This document shows, piece by piece, positions 35,231 through 44,083 of a stretch of 62,400 nt of DNA (position 1 is its first letter; the number at the start of each line of letters is the position of its first letter). A program made the position numbers and the translations under genes. The notes beneath the pieces are model-generated. The model saw only the letters and a list, made by a program, of their open reading frames with translations. It had not been told where the DNA came from and made no database searches. The stretch is from an uncultured Lachnospiraceae bacterium. Lineage in GTDB: Bacteria > Bacillota > Clostridia > Lachnospirales > Lachnospiraceae. Location of the stretch: assembly GCA_902762955.1 (NCBI GenBank), contig CACWQH010000014.1, positions 1-62,400 of the forward strand. The letters are read 5' to 3'.

Positions 35231-36216
35231 TATTCATACCTCTCCAAATTCTCCCTCATCAGTTCCTTCGCTCTCTCCCTCACGCTCTCCGGTCCTTCTA
35301 TAACAATCTTTCCACCGAGTGCAATTACCCAGCCTATAAACTGGTCACTTACAACTACATCCACTTTCACGCGGAATTTTTCTTTGCCTGCCTTTTGGAG
35401 CTTGGTTTCCTTGCCAAATTGGTCGATGATGACATTTGCCATTTCATTTTGACAAAGCAGAGTAACACGTTCTTCGATTCCCCCTACCATACGGAAATGT
35501 TTTTTGGTATATGAGTCAATGCCCTTTTCCTTAAACTCCTTGGAACCTAAACGCTTTTCCATAAGCTCCTCTGTGTTCATCATTTTGTCGACACGGTAAT
35601 GGCGGATTTCGTTGATGTTTGTATCAAAACCTACCAAATAGTAATTCTCTGAATCCCAACATAGTGCCCATGGACTTACATCATAGAACTCACCATCGTG
35701 GTGAAATTCCATCTCGCCTTTCGTATTCCAACTGAAATAGCGAAATTTGATTCGGTGATTGTTTGCAATGGCATATTGGATAGCATCGACTGTGTAGAAT
35801 ATACTTTCATTCATGTTCTTAACACGGTCAGAGACAATTACTTCTCTGTCAAGAAGCTTTGCCTCGTGCACACTTACCATTTTCTCTAATTTTTTAATTA
35901 ATTGCTTGGATTTTCTAGTTGTTATGAATTTGGATGATGCTATCGCATCTATGATTAAACGCAGTTCTGCCGGCTCGAATTCTCTCTTGCCGAGGTGGTA
36001 AAATGTTTTGTAACCTTCATGCTCTTTGATTATCTCTATACCATAATCATTGAGCACAGCTATATCGGCATAAAGTGTTTTTCGATTCGCCTCTATGTCG
36101 TACTTTGCAAGTTCTTCCTGTATCTCCGGAAGAGTCAGCCTATGTTCGTCATCTGTTTTTTCCTGCATTATCTTGGCGAGATAAAGCAGCTTTAGCTTTT
36201 GATTTTTGTATTTCAT
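35230..36216 (-). CDS. WYL-domain transcriptional regulator
   Basis: 328 residues. N-terminal DeoR-like HTH (LTLPEIQEELAKYDIEANRK, then TLYADIAVLNDYG), a WYL domain at about 135-215 (IKFRYFSWNTKGEMEF, VSPWALCWDSENYYLVGFD, RHYRVDKM) and a C-terminal WCX segment (RVKVDVVVSDQFIGWVIAL). WYL domains bind nucleic acids or nucleotides and often control DNA-damage or defence genes. It is the first gene of a two-gene unit. Confidence 0.92.
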   Translation of the reverse strand: MKYKNQKLKLLYLAKIMQEKTDDEHRLTLPEIQEELAKYDIEANRKTLYADIAVLNDYGIEIIKEHEGYKTFYHLGKREFEPAELRLIIDAIASSKFITTRKSKQLIKKLEKMVSVHEAKLLDREVIVSDRVKNMNESIFYTVDAIQYAIANNHRIKFRYFSWNTKGEMEFHHDGEFYDVSPWALCWDSENYYLVGFDTNINEIRHYRVDKMMNTEELMEKRLGSKEFKEKGIDSYTKKHFRMVGGIEERVTLLCQNEMANVIIDQFGKETKLQKAGKEKFRVKVDVVVSDQFIGWVIALGGKIVIEGPESVRERAKELMRENLERYE

Positions 36217-36345
36217 CTGTAATCCCCTTTATTTCCCATACTTTACAAAAGTTTATACCCAACAGGTATTATACCATAAAAGGGTGGGAAATAAAAGGGA
36301 CTTTGTATATTTAGAGACTATTATTTTAGTTTTTATTCAGATTGA

Positions 36346-37149
36346 TTATTTTATATCTATAAAATCATAAAATCTATCCAACACATTTTTTATCTTATCG
36401 TCTAAATATCCATCACATTTTCTCTTGAATTCTTCCGGAACTTTATAATACGCTTCACCCATGGCAGCCGCTATATCCGTAAGGGTATCGCAGTCACCAC
36501 CCAGTGAAACAGCGGTTCTTACCACATCCTCAAAGTCTTCGCCCTCAAGAAATGCTGTTATCGCTTCGGGAACAGTCTCCTGACAGCTTTCCACGTGCCT
36601 GTAGGACGGGCGTATATCATCGCAGCTTCGTGACAGATCATAACCAAAGTTGTCCATAACGTATTGCTTGATATACGGTTTGTCAAAACCATTTCTTGCA
36701 AGAAAGATTATAGCCGCCGTTGACTCTGCACCCTTTATACCTTCAGGATGATTGTGTGTGACCTCTGCAGTTAAGCGCGCAACCTCTCTTGTTCTTTCGA
36801 TAGTGTCATAGAGCCAGCCTGCAGCTGATACACGCATAGCCGAACCATTTCCGTAGCTTCCGTACGGCTTGGTATCATCAGAGAAAAGCCAACCTATAAA
36901 TCTTCCTCCGTAGCCTGCATACGGATATGCTCTGCCCCAGGTCTTTATGCTATTGATAAGCGCATTTTTTATCTCCTGCTCTGAAGCATCCTTTTCCACC
37001 GACATAAGTGCCTCGGCAACAGCCACTGTCATAACCGTATCATCTGTAAAATTATTGTCCTTGGTGAACATTTCAAAAATCTTCTTTTTATCGCCTCTGT
37101 CGAACTCAAATCTGCTTCCGACTATATCTCCAATTATTGCTCCGTACAT
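36346..37149 (-). CDS. ADP-ribosylglycohydrolase (DraG/ARH family)
   Basis: 267 residues. The dimetal motifs are intact: NFTDDTVMTVAVAEAL near residues 33-48 and GGDCDTLTDIAAAMG near 228-242, plus MYGAIIGDIVGSRFEF at the start. It cleaves ADP-ribose from modified Arg, Ser or nucleic acid. It is last in a run of tightly spaced minus-strand genes (3 nt from the DUF4317 gene). With the macrodomain protein at 28.3 kb the island has two unrelated ADP-ribose-removing enzymes. Confidence 0.93.
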   Translation of the reverse strand: MYGAIIGDIVGSRFEFDRGDKKKIFEMFTKDNNFTDDTVMTVAVAEALMSVEKDASEQEIKNALINSIKTWGRAYPYAGYGGRFIGWLFSDDTKPYGSYGNGSAMRVSAAGWLYDTIERTREVARLTAEVTHNHPEGIKGAESTAAIIFLARNGFDKPYIKQYVMDNFGYDLSRSCDDIRPSYRHVESCQETVPEAITAFLEGEDFEDVVRTAVSLGGDCDTLTDIAAAMGEAYYKVPEEFKRKCDGYLDDKIKNVLDRFYDFIDIK

Positions 37150-37152
37150 ATA

Positions 37153-37770
37153 CTACCTCCCAATTATTAGATTGATAAGCTCCGTCTGTGCCGGACTTTC
37201 ATCTGAATGATATATGTACATATTATTTATGTCGCTGCTTCTATCCGCAAATGCCGGAAACAGGAATCCGAATTCCGAATCACCCGGCTCATACTCACCC
37301 TCAAGCGGTGCTATGGCACATATGATGAAATCATACACCTCTTCCGATCCCTCAAGCCACGATTTGTCCTTTGCTTTTACCGGCACATCATAGGAACCAT
37401 AAAATAAAAAGATACAATACTCGCCTGCTGCCCTGTAATTTTCTCCGATAATCTCATATAATGTAGCAAGCATGGCATCGTCTTTAAGTCCATTTTCCTT
37501 GAATGTCATAAGAAGTGGCCACAGACTTTCTTTACGATTCTTACCAAATCCGTAATCTTTTAAATTCTCATTCGTATTCGAGAAAATCACAGCCTTTGCC
37601 ATATCAAGATTCCTTTTTGTCTCTGCTGCACTGAGCTTACCAAAATGGATGTTGAAGGTTCCGTTATCAAATCCATCTTCATCCATATATGCTCCTGCAA
37701 CCCTTGAAAAGCAGTTTCTTGATGGTGTCATACGGCGTGTAAGTTCAAGCATATCGTCGCGGTTTATCAT
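37153..37770 (-). CDS. DUF4317 family protein
   Basis: 205 residues, shorter than many DUF4317 proteins (about 380-400). Hallmarks are MTPSRNCFSRVAGAYMDEDG, ENYRAAGEYCIFLFYGSYDV and FGFLFPAFADRSSDINNMYI. The family is restricted to Clostridia and uncharacterised. Short length suggests a reduced subfamily. It probably shares a transcript with the ADP-ribosylglycohydrolase. Confidence 0.85.
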   Translation of the reverse strand: MINRDDMLELTRRMTPSRNCFSRVAGAYMDEDGFDNGTFNIHFGKLSAAETKRNLDMAKAVIFSNTNENLKDYGFGKNRKESLWPLLMTFKENGLKDDAMLATLYEIIGENYRAAGEYCIFLFYGSYDVPVKAKDKSWLEGSEEVYDFIICAIAPLEGEYEPGDSEFGFLFPAFADRSSDINNMYIYHSDESPAQTELINLIIGR

Positions 37771-37783
37771 AAGTTTTTGCCCT

Positions 37784-38056
37784 CTACCCCTTCCTCACTT
37801 CAAATCTCCACTTCTGCTTGATTTTGGGGTATTTAACTCTGTCAACTTCACTCATAAACATCTCATAAGGTCTTGCATATATACCAAAGTTATCATACAA
37901 TGCCTGATATATCATCATTGGCTCCTTGGTTTCGGTATGCTCTGCAACTCCGATTATTCTATATAAGTATTTGTTGGCGTTACGCTCTTCATCACTTAAG
38001 GTTTCCCTTTTAAAGTGCTGAACGATATCGCCCGGGTTGAATTTTCTTTCTTCCAT
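37784..38056 (-). CDS. DUF1653 family protein
   Basis: 90 residues. The family pattern is complete: PGDIVQHFKRETL, YLYRIIGVAEHTETKEPMMI and YQALYDNFGIYARPYEMF. DUF1653 proteins are small, cytoplasmic and uncharacterised. The ATG is 5 nt from the SGNH stop, with GAGG inside that gene. Confidence 0.88.
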   Translation of the reverse strand: MEERKFNPGDIVQHFKRETLSDEERNANKYLYRIIGVAEHTETKEPMMIYQALYDNFGIYARPYEMFMSEVDRVKYPKIKQKWRFEVRKG

Positions 38057-38061
38057 TGTGT

Positions 38062-39006
38062 CTACCTCTTCTTCAAATTATTCTTATAAATTCCATAAGC
38101 CGTGTTCCAGGATTTATATTTTTCATCCTCTCTGTGGTCGGTAAGGATGCCGGTTTCTTCCATATAGCTGCCAAGATAATCCGAGACCTTTCTGGCGCCC
38201 CAGTAGTTTAAGTGGTTGCCTCTGTCCTTGGTTTCGGTTGACCAGTCTATGCCAAGGTCGTGGTCGATATTGAAATCGATAAAATCCACATTCTTTTCGG
38301 CAGCATACTCCTTGACCATATTGTACTTGGAACGGCTCCAGCTCTTCTGACTCGGAACTGCAAGCAATACAAGCTTAATGTCATTTTCTTCGCAAAGCTT
38401 TATCATATCATCAAAGCACTCACGGTTTTCCGGAAGTATGTATGCCTCATTCTCATCATTTATATCCATATAATTGAGCGGATCCTTCTTTGACGGCTTG
38501 ACTCCGGTTATGTAAATGTACCCCTTGTTCACATTAAGCCAGCTGTTTTTGTTCTTGGTAAAATACTTCTTCCAGTTACTGTGGTATTTTACAATCGGAA
38601 CGTAATTTTCTATTCTGTAGGCTATCTTCTTGTAAAACGGAAGCTTGTCAGGATCTCTGAACATGATATTTGCCTCGATAAATACCATCTTCGGATGCTG
38701 ACTTTCTATCGCCACCTCCAGATAATCATATGCGTAAGGCATTATCTGCGCCGGCTGTGCGCAGTCGTAGCAGGTGTAGCCGTAGCCATCCCAGATTTCC
38801 ATCGGGGAAATGGAAGAATATACGAGGCTGTCACCTAAAAATATAACGTCCACCGAATCCTCTTCCTCCGCCACAATTTCGTAGGCAGAGGTCTTGTAAA
38901 GTCCGTATTTTTTCACCTTATCGAGAGGGAGCAAAATAACAGATATGCCTTCCACAAGCATACATAAAATCAACACAAAAACGATACCTTTTAGTGCCTT
39001 TTTCAT
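38062..39006 (-). CDS. SGNH/DltD-like extracytoplasmic protein
   Basis: 314 residues from the ATG at 39006 (GGAGGGA, about 7 nt). An N-terminal signal anchor (ALKGIVFVLILCMLVEGISV) is followed by an SGNH-like domain: nucleophile block VIFLGDSLVYSS and, near the end, GNHLNYWGARKVSDYLG in the Asp-x2-His region. It is last in the Dlt-like operon, as DltD is, and should act outside the membrane, helping or finishing transfer of the acyl or aminoacyl group from the MBOAT protein. Confidence 0.82.
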   Translation of the reverse strand: MKKALKGIVFVLILCMLVEGISVILLPLDKVKKYGLYKTSAYEIVAEEEDSVDVIFLGDSLVYSSISPMEIWDGYGYTCYDCAQPAQIMPYAYDYLEVAIESQHPKMVFIEANIMFRDPDKLPFYKKIAYRIENYVPIVKYHSNWKKYFTKNKNSWLNVNKGYIYITGVKPSKKDPLNYMDINDENEAYILPENRECFDDMIKLCEENDIKLVLLAVPSQKSWSRSKYNMVKEYAAEKNVDFIDFNIDHDLGIDWSTETKDRGNHLNYWGARKVSDYLGSYMEETGILTDHREDEKYKSWNTAYGIYKNNLKKR

Positions 39007-39042
39007 AATCTCCCTCCTTTCATAAGCTATCAATCTAACAAT

Positions 39043-40623
39043 CTAAAAATCCGCATATATCGGATCAACCGGCACATAACCCTGACCATATGCACCAAAT
39101 ATCAGCAGCAAAAGTATAAGCCCATAATATATCGCCCATCTGATCCATATATTTTTCCTGCTTATATTTTCCCTTACATCGATGCCCTTCTCACGAACGA
39201 CACTCATGATAAACATTCCAACCATACCCAACATCAGCACAACATAATCACGGCTGTCCATGCCAAATGTCATAAGCTCGCTCATACTAAAGGACACCGC
39301 ATCAAACATCCTTGCTATCATGGCAAATGCCACCGCCATCGAAGGCGCCCTGAAAAACAGCTCACCAAAAAACACAAGCAAAGTTGTCTTAATCGACTGA
39401 AAAATTCTATAACCCTTTTTCTTACGGTCTATCTTTAATTTCTCGCAGGCTTTGGCAACCGACGGCTCGAAGATATTGCCCATAAGTATCATAAAGAAAT
39501 GATAAAGTCCAAAGAAAATGTAATGCCAGCCCGCACCATGCCAGAGTCCGTTAAGCAGCCACACGCATAAAAGCGCAACCGAACCGCTTACCAGTGGACC
39601 GTAGTGATTTCCAAGCCTCTTTTTAGCCTTGCCGGTAAGACTTTTCATACTCTTGCTAAGAGATACCGGATAAAATATATAATCCTTGAACCAAAGTCCG
39701 AGGCTTATGTGCCATCTGGTCCAGAAGTCCGATACATTTTTTGCAAAGAACGGCTGTCTGAAATTTTCCGGAACCTTCACACCAAACATTTCCCCGATAC
39801 CGATAACTATGTCTATCGTACCCGAAAACTCCATGTAAAGCATAATTGTGTAGGACATGATTCCTACAAATATTGTAAATCCGTTGTATCTGCCCCAATC
39901 CTCAAATACCGACTTAACTATTATATTAAGTCTGTCCGCTATGATGAGCTTCTTGGCAAATCCGTAAAGTATCCTCTGATAGCCCCATGTAAAGCTTTCA
40001 AAGGTAACCTTATTGCCCTCATAAAGTGAATTGGCAGTATCCTGATATCTGGCAATCGGTCCCTCCAAAAGCTGTGGGAAAAATGCCAGATAGAGTGCAA
40101 CTCTAAATATATTTTTATCAGCCTCTATCTTGCCATAATAGATATCGAGCACATAGGAAAGCGCCTCTAAAGTATAAAACGATATTCCTATCGGTGCTAT
40201 GTGCTTTACTATGGTTATCTGATGTCCGACCTTAAAGTAGTTCATCAAAAGGTTAAGGTTAACCGCAAAGAAGTTAAAGTACTTGAACATAAACAAAAAT
40301 GCAACGTTAAATATAATGCACAGCACAAGTACAAATTTTCTCTTCTTCTTGTAGCTTTCCTTTACAGCCTTTTTTTCATCCTTTTCAACCGTCTTAAGGA
40401 CTTCTTTTTTCTTTTCCTCAAGCTTTTGCATGCCGATTCCCGACATATAAATTGAAACAATGGAAAGAACCAGATACAGTATCAGCCACTTGCTGATAAA
40501 CGCAAAGAAAAGAAGACTGATTGCAAGTAATATAAATGCCCTCAGCTTCTTTGGAAACAAATTATAGATAACAACAACCAACGGTACAAACACGAATGCA
40601 AATACCGGATTAAAAAATGACAT
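39043..40623 (-). CDS. MBOAT family O-acyltransferase (DltB/AlgI type)
   Basis: 526 residues with about eleven membrane segments. The MBOAT landmarks are present: PIGISFYTLEALSYVLD, the WTRWHISLGLWFKDYIFYP block, and the catalytic-region LNGLWHGAGWHYIFFGLYHF with its histidine. A charged loop (KLEEKKKEVLKTVEKDEKKA) at 75-95 is unusual. In DltB the tunnel accepts a carrier-protein-bound acyl group from the cytoplasm and moves it to an extracellular acceptor. Its neighbours are a carrier protein and an SGNH protein. Confidence 0.93.
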   Translation of the reverse strand: MSFFNPVFAFVFVPLVVVIYNLFPKKLRAFILLAISLLFFAFISKWLILYLVLSIVSIYMSGIGMQKLEEKKKEVLKTVEKDEKKAVKESYKKKRKFVLVLCIIFNVAFLFMFKYFNFFAVNLNLLMNYFKVGHQITIVKHIAPIGISFYTLEALSYVLDIYYGKIEADKNIFRVALYLAFFPQLLEGPIARYQDTANSLYEGNKVTFESFTWGYQRILYGFAKKLIIADRLNIIVKSVFEDWGRYNGFTIFVGIMSYTIMLYMEFSGTIDIVIGIGEMFGVKVPENFRQPFFAKNVSDFWTRWHISLGLWFKDYIFYPVSLSKSMKSLTGKAKKRLGNHYGPLVSGSVALLCVWLLNGLWHGAGWHYIFFGLYHFFMILMGNIFEPSVAKACEKLKIDRKKKGYRIFQSIKTTLLVFFGELFFRAPSMAVAFAMIARMFDAVSFSMSELMTFGMDSRDYVVLMLGMVGMFIMSVVREKGIDVRENISRKNIWIRWAIYYGLILLLLIFGAYGQGYVPVDPIYADF

Positions 40624-40702
40624 ATAAATCCCCGCTTAATTGTCTTAAGTACTCTCATCATCTGAGCAATTTTGTGATATGCCAATCAAATGAGTCCCAG
40701 TT

Positions 40703-40933
40703 TTAGTCTTCTTCCTGAAGTCTTACGATTAACTCCCAGATTTTTGCTGCAGAATTGAAGTTTGCAGGTATAATCTCAACAGTTGGTATCTCAACATCAA
40801 ACGCATCCTCAATCTCTGAAATGAGTGATAAAATTGTAAGTGAATCAAGATATCTTCCGTCTACAAGATCATCTACTGTCTCGTAGTCCACATCCGGTTG
40901 TAAATCCTCTAAAATTTCAATTAATTCCTCCAT
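40703..40933 (-). CDS. acyl/aminoacyl carrier protein (DltC-like)
   Basis: 76 residues, very acidic, one domain. The phosphopantetheine serine is in RYLDSLTILSLISEIED (about S36), matching the DSL motif of carrier proteins. The C-terminal part (NFNSAAKIWELIVRL) is the usual helix IV. It sits between the decarboxylase-like gene and MBOAT and should carry the activated group to the MBOAT protein. Confidence 0.9.
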   Translation of the reverse strand: MEELIEILEDLQPDVDYETVDDLVDGRYLDSLTILSLISEIEDAFDVEIPTVEIIPANFNSAAKIWELIVRLQEED

Positions 40934-40951
40934 ACCTTTTCTCTCCTTTTT

Positions 40952-42214
40952 TTAATATATTGGTAAATTAATGTTACTTGTCTTGATTACCTCTCTCACG
41001 ACCTTCAGGTTTCCTGCCTTATCGCATAGGGCTATTTTCGGCAAATCCCGGCTTAAGAAAAGCGAGATACCCTCGGTGGATGAATATGCACCTACATTTT
41101 CAAATATGAACACGTCACCGAGTTTAAGTCTCCTTGAGTTTATGTTTTTCACAAGGATGTCATTTACCGTACAAAGTGAGCCGTGTAAATTGTATGTAAT
41201 CAGACCGTTTTCATCCTCGGTTCCGACAAGCAGTTCTTCCGGAATCTTATCAATAGCATTATACGGCTTTTCAATCTGATTTTCATCGTTCAGATTAACA
41301 GCCGCATCCTCCGTAACTCTTACCACCTGAAAATGTGGTATCCTCATACCAAGCGTGCCGCCGTAATATACAAGGTGATTGATGCCGCCGTCCAATATGA
41401 TGAAGTTTCCGTTTTTATTGGACTTCATATCGACGATGCTTGTGTAGTATCTGCCGGAAGCTGCAACAAGGCTTCGTCCTACCTCCAGGGATAGCTTAAC
41501 ACCCTTTTCCTTAATCCTTTCGAGGGCGAGTTTTACTTCATCTAAAAATGCTTCCTCGTCAAATTCCTCTCCCTGATAGTAAAATATCGGAAGTCCCGGA
41601 CCGTACTCGATTTCCCTTACGGTAAAGCCAAGCTCCTCACGTAGGGTATCGATAAGTGTTATAAGCTTATCTGCCTCTTTATTAATCTTCTTAATCGAGT
41701 GCTTTTGTGTACCCGAAAAATACTCTATTCCGTCAATCTCTATAACAGTCTCATCGTTATGCCCGATGATATATTTTAAATCCTCCTCACACACACCGAA
41801 CTGATTACCAGAAGTAAGTCTTATCAAAGCATGTATGTGACGTCCGTATTTTTTTGCGACATCAGTAAGAATCTTCCACTGATTTACGGACTCGATGGTA
41901 TATTTTCGGATATCGTCATAGGACTCTATCATCTCTTCTATTGACGGTCTGTCCTTATGTACGCCGGAGATTACCATTTTATCGCGATTTATGCCAAGGC
42001 TGTTGCAGATATCGAACTCGCCCTTTGAGCATATCTCATAGCCGTCTATCTCTTCCTCTATCTCCTTTACGATAAAGGAGTTTGCCTTGACTGCATAGAG
42101 AATGTCAGCATCCAGCTTGCCTCTAAGGTATTTAATTCTGTCAAGGATTGTGACAACATCATACACATAGGTCGGTGTGCCAATTTCCCTTATAACCTTT
42201 TCGTTATCTATCAT
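40952..42214 (-). CDS. type III PLP-dependent decarboxylase-like protein (LysA/DapDC family)
   Basis: 420 residues. An alanine-racemase-type barrel with PLP lysine in LYAVKANSF (about K43), the sugar-phosphate glycine loop EYGPGLPIFYY, LEVGRSLVAASGRYYTSI, and a C-terminal catalytic GSLCTVNDILVKN followed by ENVGAYSSTEG. These match diaminopimelate/amino-acid decarboxylases. Its place between the AMP-ligase and the carrier protein suggests that it works on the amino acid of that pathway, not in lysine synthesis. A related trio (AMP-ligase, PLP decarboxylase, carrier) accompanies exosortase systems. Confidence 0.88.
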   Translation of the reverse strand: MIDNEKVIREIGTPTYVYDVVTILDRIKYLRGKLDADILYAVKANSFIVKEIEEEIDGYEICSKGEFDICNSLGINRDKMVISGVHKDRPSIEEMIESYDDIRKYTIESVNQWKILTDVAKKYGRHIHALIRLTSGNQFGVCEEDLKYIIGHNDETVIEIDGIEYFSGTQKHSIKKINKEADKLITLIDTLREELGFTVREIEYGPGLPIFYYQGEEFDEEAFLDEVKLALERIKEKGVKLSLEVGRSLVAASGRYYTSIVDMKSNKNGNFIILDGGINHLVYYGGTLGMRIPHFQVVRVTEDAAVNLNDENQIEKPYNAIDKIPEELLVGTEDENGLITYNLHGSLCTVNDILVKNINSRRLKLGDVFIFENVGAYSSTEGISLFLSRDLPKIALCDKAGNLKVVREVIKTSNINLPIY

Positions 42215-42256
42215 TTAGTCCTCCGCTCATCTTTTCAAACAATCAGTCAAAATATT

Positions 42257-42322
42257 TTTTCTCTTCAACAAGATTCTTGTCAGCCCTTACATTTTTTTCT
42301 CATTCACAAGCTTCATGTCAGC
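42257..42322. repeat. imperfect direct repeat, two units of 30 bp
   Basis: TTTTTTCTC-TTCAACAAG-ATTCTTGTCAGC (42257-42286) and TTTTTTCTC-ATTCACAAG-CTTCATGTCAGC (42293-42322), in the gap after the adenylation gene. On the minus strand both could encode AD(M/K)xLV(N/E)EKK, perhaps the remains of a gene end that was duplicated. Confidence 0.55.
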
Positions 42323-42324
42323 AA

Positions 42325-43836
42325 TTACTTCTTCTTTCTCTCTTCCATAAGCTTCTTTCGGTCTATCTTGCCGTTTTTCGTCATCGGGAATTCCTCCCTC
42401 TGTATAAGAAATGTCGGCATCATATATACAGGCATAGTCTCACGAAGCCTTGCATTAAGCTCCTTTTTATCTATGCTGCCTATATAAAATCCGTAAAGCT
42501 TTGATTTTTCCTCGTCAAATATGGTGCAGCTTCTAACGACCTCCGGCACCTCCATGATAGCCTTATCCACCTCTTCAAGCTCGATTCTGTGACCCTGATA
42601 CTTAACCTGAAAATCCTTCCTGCCGTTAAATACTATCTCGCCTGCCTCGTTAAAGTATCCGAGGTCGCCCGTCTTATATATACGCTCACCATAGCCTTTT
42701 ACATTTGGATTAAATGTAAATGCTTTTTCGGTCTGCTCGTCATTATTATAGTAACCAAGTCCGACAGAGGTTCCGGCGATGCAGATTTCCCCTGCCTTAT
42801 CCGGTTCATTTATAATGTGCCCTTCCTCATCCATAAGGTAGACCCTCTCATTAGGAAATGCTTTTCCTATCGGTATCTTGCCGTCATAATCTCTGTTTCT
42901 GTCGATTATATGATAGGTGCAGTTACATGTGATTTCCGTCGGTCCGTAAATATTCACAAAGGTTGTATCCGGCAGATGCTCCATCCACTGCTTAAGGTGC
43001 TTAACCGGCATAACCTCTCCGCTGAAAAGTATCTTTTCAACCGTGTCCGGACATTTATAATCAAGTCCGTGAAAGGTGGTAACCAGACATAACGCCGATA
43101 CCGCCCAGGTAAGGGTGGTCACCTTATTGTCACATATATAGTCGAGTAATGCCGCCGGACTTGAAAAATACCTCTTAGGTATTATAACAAGTGTTGCACC
43201 CATTTTGATAGTGGAATATATATCCTTTACCGATACGTCAAAATCAAAGGGTGCCTGATTGGCGATTATATCCTCATTTTTAAATCCAAACTGTTCAGTA
43301 AATATATCTATAAACTCTATAACCGAGCGATGCGAGATGGTTACTCCCTTCGGAACACCTGTGGAGCCTGACGTAAAGTTAATATATAAAGGATCGGTAT
43401 CTATGTGTCTTTCTCTTGCAGTCGCAAGAATATCCTCATTAACCTCAGTCTCCTTCAAAGCCTTAATGTTATATACATCAAGTCCCTCAAATATTTCATT
43501 TGCGGCATCCAGATTCTCATCATCGGTTATAACTAAGCGCGAATTTAAAACCTCCTTAATAGACAAAAGCCTGTTTTTAGGAAGCTCCGGATTCACAAGG
43601 CAGTAAAAACAGCCTGCATAAACTGCTCCGAAAAATGCCGTAAGTGTATCTATTCCCTTGTCCATAAAGATAATTATGGGTTCATTAAAGAAAGACCTTG
43701 AACCAAGAAATGTTCCGACCTTTTTACATCTGTCATTAAAATCCGAATAAGTTATACTCTTATCTTCTTCAATAATTGCAATTTTATTTCCATATTTTTC
43801 TGCCGAGCTTTTCAAGTAATCAATCACATTATACAT
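42325..43836 (-). CDS. amino-acid adenylation (AMP-forming) ligase, DltA-like
   Basis: 503 residues. All adenylation core motifs are visible: LYINFTSGSTGVPKGVTISH, TFVNIYGPTEITCNCTYHI, YKTGDLGYFNEAG and the terminal lysine in TKNGKIDRKKL. Length and absence of fused carrier or condensation domains match DltA, which activates D-alanine and loads it on DltC. Substrate specificity cannot be read with certainty. First gene of the operon running through carrier, MBOAT and SGNH. Confidence 0.92.
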   Translation of the reverse strand: MYNVIDYLKSSAEKYGNKIAIIEEDKSITYSDFNDRCKKVGTFLGSRSFFNEPIIIFMDKGIDTLTAFFGAVYAGCFYCLVNPELPKNRLLSIKEVLNSRLVITDDENLDAANEIFEGLDVYNIKALKETEVNEDILATARERHIDTDPLYINFTSGSTGVPKGVTISHRSVIEFIDIFTEQFGFKNEDIIANQAPFDFDVSVKDIYSTIKMGATLVIIPKRYFSSPAALLDYICDNKVTTLTWAVSALCLVTTFHGLDYKCPDTVEKILFSGEVMPVKHLKQWMEHLPDTTFVNIYGPTEITCNCTYHIIDRNRDYDGKIPIGKAFPNERVYLMDEEGHIINEPDKAGEICIAGTSVGLGYYNNDEQTEKAFTFNPNVKGYGERIYKTGDLGYFNEAGEIVFNGRKDFQVKYQGHRIELEEVDKAIMEVPEVVRSCTIFDEEKSKLYGFYIGSIDKKELNARLRETMPVYMMPTFLIQREEFPMTKNGKIDRKKLMEERKKK

Positions 43837-44083
43837 TGATTCACATCCCCGATTATCAAAACCGCATAACTGATACTTTAAATCTATCTTGCGATTTCTT
43901 TTTTCCTGCCGTAATCATTATACACGAATACCGTTCAAATGAGACTTCTGGTCAAAGTGCCGCTTACGCCGGCAAAACGACACCTTTCCTCGTATTATAC
44001 CATCCTAATGTTACAGGCAGGTTACAATCCAAAGATTATAATATCATATTTGACTGCTTAAATCCATTAATATTAAATTAAAT
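43837..44083. promoter_or_regulatory. intergenic region upstream of the Dlt-like operon
   Basis: About 250 bp without genes. On the minus strand two TATAAT boxes occur; the upstream one is in the extended form TGGTATAAT. A GC-rich inverted repeat (GCCGGCGTAAGCGGC) lies between them. No clear operator beyond that. Confidence 0.4.
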
